A stretch of 11,386 nucleotides of DNA from CALMSM01 sp964534095. GTDB taxonomy: Bacteria; Patescibacteriota; Saccharimonadia; Saccharimonadales; CALMSM01. Under the pieces are notes generated by a model. That model did no database searches. It had not been told where the DNA came from and saw only the letters and a program-made list of their open reading frames with translations. The translations under genes were made by a program, and so were the position numbers. The DNA is taken from the NCBI GenBank assembly GCA_964534095.1, contig CAZHPF010000024.1, positions 1 to 11,386 of the forward strand. The letters run 5' to 3'. Numbering within the stretch: the first letter of the stretch is position 1; the number at the start of each line of letters is the position of its first letter. Positions 6,392-11,386 of this stretch are shown piece by piece.

Positions 6392-6955
6392 ATGAGTGAT
6401 GCTACGGATTCGCTACCAACCCGTTTACTGTGGGTTGACCTGGAAATGACCGGTCTTGTGCCAAGCAAAGACGTGATTTTGGAAGTAGCGGCGATTGTCA
6501 CCGACTTCGACTTCACTACCATTGAAACGTATGAGCAACGCATCAAACAAGACAAACACATTGTCGAACAACGCATGGATGCCAACCCGTGGTGGCAAAG
6601 CTATAAAGGTAACCGCAAACAATTTGTGCGCAAGCTTACCGAAGGCAAACCACTTGCTGAGGTTGAGCAAGATTTGGTGACACTCGTCAAGCACCACTTT
6701 GGTAATGAGCGGGCTATACTTGCCGGAAACTCAATTTATAACGACCGGCTTTTTATCAAGCAATGGATGCCGAAGCTTGAAAGCACGCTGCATTATCGCA
6801 TGCTTGACGTATCTTCGTTCAAGATACTTATGCAGGGTAAGCATGGTGAAGAATTTAAAAAGCAATCACTGCATCGTGCGCTCGATGACATTCAGGCCTC
6901 TATTGCCGAGCTGCAACATTACCTGGAGTGGTTTACGACACATGCCCAAGCTTAA
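6392..6955 (+). CDS. orn: Oligoribonuclease
   Basis: 3'-to-5' exoribonuclease that degrades very short RNAs (such as dinucleotides) at the end of mRNA decay; 187 residues, the usual length. It is a DEDDh exonuclease with D16 and E18 in WVDLEMTGL, D118 in GNSIYNDRLFI, H161 and D166 in HRALDDIQASI. Y135 in HYRMLDVSS matches the E. coli HYRYLDVST segment. The start at 6392 is set by the -10 element just upstream; no earlier in-frame start fits. Its end overlaps the HAD gene by 14 nt. The gene is divergent from the vanY-like gene across a 91-bp region with a palindrome. Confidence 0.96.
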   Translation: MSDATDSLPTRLLWVDLEMTGLVPSKDVILEVAAIVTDFDFTTIETYEQRIKQDKHIVEQRMDANPWWQSYKGNRKQFVRKLTEGKPLAEVEQDLVTLVKHHFGNERAILAGNSIYNDRLFIKQWMPKLESTLHYRMLDVSSFKILMQGKHGEEFKKQSLHRALDDIQASIAELQHYLEWFTTHAQA

Positions 6956-7598
6956 GGCGATTTTCTTTGATTACGACGGGGTGTTGCGCGATAGCAGAGG
7001 GCTGCTCTGGGAAAGCTACGAGTATGCCCTGAAGTCCCATAATGTATCAGTAAACAAGGAAGACCTTTTACCGTTTGTACATCACGTAAAAGACCTACAT
7101 GCCGAATTTGCCCATCATATTCCCCAGGAAGAATTTCTCCGGTCTTTTGCTATAAAAAGAGACGAGCTTCTCCCTAAAGTAACACTGTATACCGGCGTAT
7201 CCCGATTGGCGAGAGCCCTTGTGTCTAAAGGGTACAAGCTAGGGCTTATTACCAGCGCCGCATCAAGTCGGGCTTTGTTGGAGGTCGAGGGTATTATTGA
7301 TGATTTTTCCGTTATTGTAGGCGGCAACGATACCACCTACCACAAGCCACACCCCGAACCGGTACTCATGGGACTGGCAACCCTTCAGGTATCACCGCAC
7401 GAAGTAATTATGATAGGTGATACTGCAGCTGATATTGCGGCCGCAAAAGCAGCAGGGCTGAGAGCTTCGGTGGGCATTACCCATGGCATGGGGACTAAGG
7501 AAATTCTGCAAGATGCAGGGGCGGACTATATAATTAATATGCTGCAAGAGATAGAAAGCGTAATTGAGGAAATAGAACATGGATCACAAAACAATTGA
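6942..7598 (+). CDS. HAD-superfamily phosphatase (phosphoglycolate phosphatase-like)
   Basis: Probable cytoplasmic phosphomonoesterase of 218 residues; substrate unassigned. Motif I is FFDYDGVLRDS with nucleophile D10 and acid D12; motif II is LITSAAS (T104 or S105); motif III Lys is K135 in HKPHPEP; motif IV is GDTAAD (D160, D164). The segment between motifs I and II (about 20-95) is a helical cap, as in the Gph/PGMB-like subfamily. The ATG at 6942 gives the typical N-terminus MPKLKAIFFDYDG and lies in the last 14 nt of orn; the frame is open further upstream, but that part is the orn gene in another frame. Only a distant GGAG precedes it, so coupling to orn is likely. It overlaps the next gene by 20 nt. 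Confidence 0.92.
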   Translation: MPKLKAIFFDYDGVLRDSRGLLWESYEYALKSHNVSVNKEDLLPFVHHVKDLHAEFAHHIPQEEFLRSFAIKRDELLPKVTLYTGVSRLARALVSKGYKLGLITSAASSRALLEVEGIIDDFSVIVGGNDTTYHKPHPEPVLMGLATLQVSPHEVIMIGDTAADIAAAKAAGLRASVGITHGMGTKEILQDAGADYIINMLQEIESVIEEIEHGSQNN

Positions 7599-7935
7599 AG
7601 AATATGTACTGAGTATGCCAAACTCCTGGCTGGACTATCCATTTGGTGAAGGAGTGGCGGTGTACAAAGTTGGCTCCCAGGATTCCGGGAAAATGTTTGC
7701 GCTTATACCCGAAGGGAAAAGTCCCCTGCAGGTTAGCCTAAAATGCGATCCTCAGCTTGCGACCCTACTGCGTAAAAAGTACGAAACTGTCATGGAAGGC
7801 TACCATCTTAACAAAAAGCACTGGAATACTATTGTCTTAACTGGGCAGTTAGAACTTGACGAGATAAAAGCGCTGATTCGCCATAGCTATCAGTTAGCGG
7901 CCGGCGTTGACTCGGTGGTGCCTGAGTTTGATTGA
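7579..7935 (+). CDS. MmcQ/YjbR-family protein
   Basis: A 118-residue protein of the YjbR / MmcQ family, a small double-wing fold often annotated as DNA-binding although a cellular role is not established. Seen here: an N-terminal helix with the LDYPFGEGVAVYKVG segment (18-32), a central part with FALIPEG and QVSLKCDP (40-58), and the family signature GYHLNKKHWNTIVL (74-87). ATG at 7579 follows GAGGAA (7566-7571) by 7 nt, a good ribosome binding site inside the end of the HAD gene. The stop at 7933-7935 lies 46 nt inside the converging membrane-protein gene, so the last 14 codons here are antisense to that gene's end. Confidence 0.88.
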   Translation: MDHKTIEEYVLSMPNSWLDYPFGEGVAVYKVGSQDSGKMFALIPEGKSPLQVSLKCDPQLATLLRKKYETVMEGYHLNKKHWNTIVLTGQLELDEIKALIRHSYQLAAGVDSVVPEFD

Positions 7936-8537
7936 GCCGTCTTGGCTGTAAGTATATCCACTGCATTGTAGGCGTCACTCAGTGTTGTTTGGGTAGTTTC
8001 AGCCTTTGTGCCTGCGTAAATCTTTTCCAACGTTTGTTGATACTGTCGCAAGCTATCGCTAAGAATCGTCACGATGACCTCATCATATTTATTCAGTTGC
8101 TGAGCGTCAGTCAGTTGTTTGTCGCTCGTGGCGTTTATGCCTTGTGCGAGCAGCTTTGTATTGACTTTTATGCCAGCTGCGGTCGCAAGTGGAGTTAGCT
8201 CAACTTGCTGAGACTGGATAGTTTCTTTTGTAGTAATGACGAAATTTTTGGCGTCTTTATTTTTCGCGCCAGTAAGCCCCAGATCGCTAATACGGATTAT
8301 TTCGGCCTGTTGCTGGAGGAGTTTTGCATAATCGTCCTTACTTACGCTGCCACCTGCCAGGCTTGCCACAAATGCCAAGGCAATGACAATGAGAGTCAGT
8401 ACCCCCAGAATAAGAAAGATTTTTCCTTGCTTTGACCCGCCCGAAAATAATGACTTTTTGGGAGAATTCGTCGAGTTGGTAATGAACTCATAAGGATTAT
8501 GAGCTGAGTGGCTGGTAGACGATTGGGGTGTATCCAT
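7890..8537 (-). CDS. Membrane-anchored extracytoplasmic helical protein, function unknown
   Basis: I do not recognise this family. From the ATG at 8537 it has 215 residues: a Ser/Thr/Asn-rich N-terminal stretch (1-35) ending in basic residues, one strong transmembrane helix (about 40-60, FLILGVLTLIVIALAFVASL), then an apparently all-helical domain (about 67-200) rich in Gln, Thr, Asp and Ala, and a Ser/Thr-rich tail. There is no Cys in the protein. Charge distribution predicts the N-terminus inside and the helical domain outside. An ATG four codons upstream (8549) is possible, but 8537 has a better placed -10 element. The 3' end overlaps the YjbR-like gene antisense by 46 nt. Divergent from dnaG. 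A surface or wall-associated role is only suggested by topology. Confidence 0.8.
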   Translation of the reverse strand: MDTPQSSTSHSAHNPYEFITNSTNSPKKSLFSGGSKQGKIFLILGVLTLIVIALAFVASLAGGSVSKDDYAKLLQQQAEIIRISDLGLTGAKNKDAKNFVITTKETIQSQQVELTPLATAAGIKVNTKLLAQGINATSDKQLTDAQQLNKYDEVIVTILSDSLRQYQQTLEKIYAGTKAETTQTTLSDAYNAVDILTAKTAQSNSGTTESTPAAN

Positions 8538-8544
8538 AAGCGTT

Positions 8545-8574
8545 AGCATATCTTACTAAAGGGTATGGAGTAAA
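8545..8574 (-). promoter_or_regulatory. Promoter for the leftward membrane-protein gene, leaderless type
   Basis: On the minus strand TTTACT (8574-8569, 4 of 6 to -35), an 18 bp spacer, TATGCT (8550-8545, 4 of 6 to -10), then 7 nt to the ATG at 8537. The -10 itself overlaps the alternative ATG at 8549, which argues against that upstream start. No Shine-Dalgarno site is present. Confidence 0.4.
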
Positions 8575-8596
8575 GACCAATCAGAGGTGGTCGCTA

Positions 8597-8625
8597 TTTA
8601 CTAGTTGGCAAGTTCTCTTTACTAT
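8597..8625 (+). promoter_or_regulatory. dnaG promoter, leaderless type
   Basis: TTTACT (8597-8602, 4 of 6 to -35), 17 bp, TACTAT (8620-8625, 4 of 6 to -10, keeping the key A2 and T6), then exactly 6 nt to the ATG at 8632. Transcription should begin at that A. The spacing is identical to that found for argS and the vanY-like gene. It decides the dnaG start over the in-frame TTG at 8605, which lies inside this promoter. Confidence 0.55.
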
Positions 8626-8631
8626 GGTGGT

Positions 8632-10383
8632 ATGGATGCTGCTAGCGAGGTGAAATCACGGCTTAATATAGAAGATGTCGTGGCGGAGTATGTGCAACTC
8701 AAGCGAGCTGGCCGGAACTTCAAAGGGCTTAGCCCGTTTAACAGTGAAAAAACGCCTAGCTTTGTGGTAAGTCCGGAAAAGCAAATTTGGCATGACTTTA
8801 GCTCTGGTAAAGGCGGCAATGTTTTTAGTTTTGTCATGGAAATGGAAGGCCTAGACTTTCGCGGCGCGTTAGAATTATTAGCGCGCAAAGCAGGCGTCGA
8901 TCTTGATCAGTTTAGGGGTCACGGCGCGGAAAACAACAACCTCAAACAAACATTGTATGAGATTAACGAAAAAGCCGCTAAGTTTTATCAGGTGCAGTTT
9001 AGCAAGCATACGGCCGCACTAGATTATGTACTCAAAACCCGCAGCTTCAGCAAACAAATTGCACTGGATTTTCGGTTAGGGTATTCGCCAAATAACGGTA
9101 CGGCAGTACTCGACTACCTCAAAAAACTGGGTCACAGCGAAACGGATATCGTCAAAGCAGGATTGGCTACCAAGCGCTATCGTAATGCCAGTGATATGTT
9201 TCGCGGACGGCTGATGATCCCATTGCAAGATAGCCAGGGAAGAGTTGTGGGCTTTACGGCGCGCGATCTCCAAAATAATGATCGTGCCCCCAAATATATC
9301 AATACTCCCGCCACGCTTATTTATGATAAATCCCGCCATGTGTATGGCTTGCACTTGGCAAAGGACGCTATTCGTAAAAACAAGTTTGCTGTCTTAGTGG
9401 AAGGCAATTTAGATGTTATTGCCAGCCACCAAGCCGGAATTGTTAATACTGTCGCCACTGCCGGTACTGCGCTCACGGAGTTCCAGCTTAAAACCATTGG
9501 AAGATTTGGACCGGATATCCGCTTAGCATTTGATGCTGACAAAGCCGGCATTGCAGCTACTGAGCGTGCTATACCGATTGCGAGCAGAGTAGGCGTGTCG
9601 CTGAGTGTTATTACCATACCGGCAGGCAAAGATCCCGATGAGCTGATTCGGCGCGATCCGGTTTTGTGGCAAGAAGCCACTCAGTCACAAACATATGCCA
9701 TGGACTGGCTGATTGACCTTTACAAGGCTCGCTTTGATATAGCAACAGGTCAAGGTAAACGACAATTAAGCGACCTCCTGGTGCCCGTTATCCAGAGCCT
9801 AAAAGACCCGGTAGAGCAAGAACACTACGTGCAGGAAATTGCCCAAAAGACAGGCATAAGTACCAGTGCACTCCAGACAAAACTGGTCAAAGACCAACCG
9901 CCCAAAAAACAGCTCAAAAAACCAGCCCGTACTTTCCAGCAGAATGACCAGTCCCAGCTGGAGTGGGCTAAAGCACAAGACCATTTACTGGCTCTGGCGT
10001 TGATGCGTTCAAGCCTCAGGGATCAGTTAGACCTACTCGATCCTGATATGCTCCTGCAGGACTCAGCGCGCCAGCTGTTGGAGTATCTACAAGCGCACCC
10101 TGACTTTGACGGCAAACTGTCAAGCGCACCGCTCTTACAAAATATCGCTGACTATGTTAAAATAATAGCATTACAGTACGAAGCACTGTTTCAAGATCTA
10201 GATGAGCACGAGGCACGCTATGAGGCCAATCGGCTACGGATCCGCCTGACCGGCATATATGTAAAGACACAAAAAGCCCTGCTTGCAGAAGCACTACAAA
10301 CGGCCGACGAAGCTACCAGCCAAAAGCTGCTGGCGCGCGTCAAAGCCCTCGATAATTTACTAAAAAGTAGTCAGGAGACATGA
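8632..10383 (+). CDS. dnaG: DNA primase lacking the zinc-finger ligands
   Basis: Synthesises RNA primers for chromosome replication; 583 residues from the ATG at 8632, which gives the typical N-terminus MDAASEVKSRL. The CHC2-type N-terminal domain is clear (RAGRNFKGLSPF, EKTPSFVVSPEKQ), but the four zinc ligands of the family are replaced by S34, N37, D55 and S58. The polymerase core follows: RGRLMIPLQDSQGRVVGFTAR (191-211) and a TOPRIM fold with E258 (VEGNLDV) and D301/D303 (FDADKAG), so catalysis should be intact. A helical C-terminal part (about 440-583) fits the helicase-binding domain after a Lys/Pro-rich linker (about 420-435). rpoD starts 3 nt after the stop, as in the classic macromolecular synthesis operon, here without rpsU upstream. 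The zinc loss could be a lineage trait; the rest of the gene shows no decay. Confidence 0.95.
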   Translation: MDAASEVKSRLNIEDVVAEYVQLKRAGRNFKGLSPFNSEKTPSFVVSPEKQIWHDFSSGKGGNVFSFVMEMEGLDFRGALELLARKAGVDLDQFRGHGAENNNLKQTLYEINEKAAKFYQVQFSKHTAALDYVLKTRSFSKQIALDFRLGYSPNNGTAVLDYLKKLGHSETDIVKAGLATKRYRNASDMFRGRLMIPLQDSQGRVVGFTARDLQNNDRAPKYINTPATLIYDKSRHVYGLHLAKDAIRKNKFAVLVEGNLDVIASHQAGIVNTVATAGTALTEFQLKTIGRFGPDIRLAFDADKAGIAATERAIPIASRVGVSLSVITIPAGKDPDELIRRDPVLWQEATQSQTYAMDWLIDLYKARFDIATGQGKRQLSDLLVPVIQSLKDPVEQEHYVQEIAQKTGISTSALQTKLVKDQPPKKQLKKPARTFQQNDQSQLEWAKAQDHLLALALMRSSLRDQLDLLDPDMLLQDSARQLLEYLQAHPDFDGKLSSAPLLQNIADYVKIIALQYEALFQDLDEHEARYEANRLRIRLTGIYVKTQKALLAEALQTADEATSQKLLARVKALDNLLKSSQET

Positions 10384-10386
10384 TAT

Positions 10387-11386
10387 ATGGCAGACGATAA
10401 CGCAGCGTTAGTAGAAGCCAAAGAAACATTACTCGAAAAAGCCAAAAAAGAAGGCCGTATTGACCAGCAAGCTATTTTTGCCGTCATAACCGACACGCCC
10501 GAAAATGCCGAAATTCTCGACCAACTTTATACCGAACTTGCTGATGCAAGCATAGTGGTGACGGTTAGCAGTGCTGCAGGATCAAAAGAATTTGATGAAG
10601 GGTGGGCGAGTGATGACGAAGAAGAGATCATCCTAGATGACAAAACATATATGGACGATATTGCTGATGACTCTGTCCGTTTGTACCTAAGAGAAATCGG
10701 TAAAATTCCTTTGCTCAAGGCTGACGAAGAACTTGAGCTTGCCCAGAAAGTGGTGGCTGGTGACCGGCGCGCCAAAGACCAAATGGCCGAAGCCAACATG
10801 CGCCTCGTAGTCTCTATCGCGAAGCGGTATGTTGGTCGTGGTTTAGACCTTCTGGATCTTATTCAGGAAGGGAACACGGGGCTACTGCGTGCTGTCGAAA
10901 AATTTGACCCAGATAAAGGCTTCAAGTTTTCTACCTATGCGACCTGGTGGATTCGCCAGGCGATTACCCGTGCTATTGCCGACCAAGCACGAACGATTCG
11001 TATACCAGTACATATGGTCGAAACCATCAATAAACTGCTCCGTACCCAGCGCCGGTTAACTCAAGAACTCAACCGCGAGCCAACACATGAGGAAATCGCC
11101 AAAGAATTAGAGATTGATGTCGAAAAAGTCGAACACATCATGAAGATTAAGCAAGATATCTCTTCGCTCGATGCCAGCGTGCGTGATGACGAAGAAGACA
11201 GCGTGCTAGGTGATTTCATCGAAGACGAAGACACCGTGACGCCAGAAGAATCTGCCACCGGCCAACTACTCAAAGAGCATGTCAAAGATATGCTGGGCGC
11301 ACTGACTGAACGCGAGCAAAAGATTTTGAAACTTCGGTTCGGGCTGGAGGACGGCAAAAGCCACACGCTCGAGGAAGTCGGCCAGG
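10387..11386 (+). CDS. rpoD: Primary sigma factor RpoD (sigma-70 family), 3' cut by window
   Basis: Directs RNA polymerase to housekeeping promoters. 333 codons are visible. A short region 1.1-like domain (about 10-60, KEGRIDQQAIFAVI) and an acidic stretch (68-95) precede region 1.2 (DSVRLYLREIGKIPLL, 95-110). Regions 2.1-2.4 span about 135-200, with NMRLVVSIAKRYVGRGLDLL and FSTYATWWIRQAITRAIADQ; W187, W188, Q191 and T194 match the -10 melting and recognition residues of E. coli sigma-70 (W433, W434, Q437, T440). Region 3 follows (RTIRIPVHMVETINKL), then the 3.2 finger with its acidic DDEEDSVLGDFIEDED (267-282) and the start of region 4 (about 296 on). The -35-reading helix is beyond the edge. 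ATG at 10387 follows AGGAG (10373-10377) by 9 nt, 3 nt after dnaG. An out-of-frame ATG overlaps the dnaG stop at 10380. Confidence 0.97.
   Translation, partial: MADDNAALVEAKETLLEKAKKEGRIDQQAIFAVITDTPENAEILDQLYTELADASIVVTVSSAAGSKEFDEGWASDDEEEIILDDKTYMDDIADDSVRLYLREIGKIPLLKADEELELAQKVVAGDRRAKDQMAEANMRLVVSIAKRYVGRGLDLLDLIQEGNTGLLRAVEKFDPDKGFKFSTYATWWIRQAITRAIADQARTIRIPVHMVETINKLLRTQRRLTQELNREPTHEEIAKELEIDVEKVEHIMKIKQDISSLDASVRDDEEDSVLGDFIEDEDTVTPEESATGQLLKEHVKDMLGALTEREQKILKLRFGLEDGKSHTLEEVGQ

Noticed and set aside
6301..6585. Upstream extension of the vanY-like reading frame to 6585
   Set aside because: It runs antisense through the start of orn, has a non-protein-like Ser/Cys/Met composition, and lacks the signal-anchor start found at 6300, which also has a consensus promoter.
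6699..6941. Upstream extension of the HAD reading frame inside orn
   Set aside because: This is the orn sequence in another frame; the HAD fold starts at MPKLKAIFFDYDG from 6942.
7932..8435. Plus-strand open frames opposite the leftward membrane-protein gene
   Set aside because: Cys/Leu-rich composition without domains or ribosome sites; they are antisense shadows of the leftward gene with its clear membrane topology and promoter.
8605..8631. TTG start at 8605 extending DnaG by 9 residues
   Set aside because: The added residues do not belong to the DnaG family N-terminus, and this stretch contains the -10 element that precedes the ATG at 8632.
10140..10175. AT-rich TTAAAATAATAG stretch in dnaG as an internal rpoD promoter
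   Set aside because: No -35 hexamer at suitable spacing; rpoD already follows dnaG by 3 nt with a good ribosome site, so an internal promoter is not needed to explain it.
1..11386. CRISPR array, mobile element, toxin-antitoxin, defence or secondary metabolism system
   Set aside because: No regularly spaced repeats, transposase, integrase, terminal inverted repeats or recognised defence domains were seen; every sizeable stretch is explained by ordinary genes.

Overview
This is a densely packed bacterial chromosome segment of housekeeping and small accessory genes, most consistent with a Candidate Phyla Radiation bacterium and most likely Candidatus Saccharibacteria (TM7). Reasons: moderate GC by eye; near-zero intergenic space; TGA used as a normal stop (positions 2506, 5124, 7933 and 10381), which excludes the TGA-recoding CPR lineages; a short RpoD with a compact region 1.1; and a DnaG without its usual zinc ligands. 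The taxonomic call is inference from family features, not from a search.

Layout. Positions 1-143 hold the tail of a membrane protein. Then comes a rightward group: argS (158-1855), a metallo-beta-lactamase-fold hydrolase (1870-2508) and an AlkD-like DNA alkylation repair glycosylase (2501-3208). A second rightward group follows, probably from its own promoter: glutamate dehydrogenase gdhA (3245-4465), mscL (4484-4810), a tryptophan-rich two-helix membrane protein (4815-5126) and msrB (5123-5530). A leftward VanY-type D,D-carboxypeptidase (5527-6300) converges on msrB and diverges from orn. The third rightward group is orn (6392-6955), a HAD phosphatase (6942-7598) and a YjbR/MmcQ-like protein (7579-7935). 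A leftward membrane-anchored protein of unknown function (7890-8537) converges on it and diverges from dnaG (8632-10383), which is followed by rpoD (10387 to the window edge).

How genes are started. Genes inside operons follow their neighbour by a few bases or overlap it, and most have purine-rich Shine-Dalgarno sites. Genes that head a transcription unit (argS, vanY, dnaG, and probably orn and the unknown leftward gene) have no Shine-Dalgarno site. Instead a sigma-70-type -10 hexamer lies 6-8 nt before the start codon, so transcription should begin at or within two bases of the ATG. These look like leaderless mRNAs. The sigma factor encoded at the right end keeps the -10-recognising residues, which fits.

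Main points for a second look: the DnaG primase whose four CHC2 zinc ligands are all replaced (C/H/C/C to S/N/D/S); the recurrent leaderless promoter architecture; two convergent gene pairs that overlap at their stops (4 nt sharing one CTAG palindrome, and 46 nt) with no recognisable intrinsic terminators; and repeats in the two divergent promoter regions. I found no CRISPR array, insertion sequence, phage gene, RNA gene or defence system, and I do not claim a new system.
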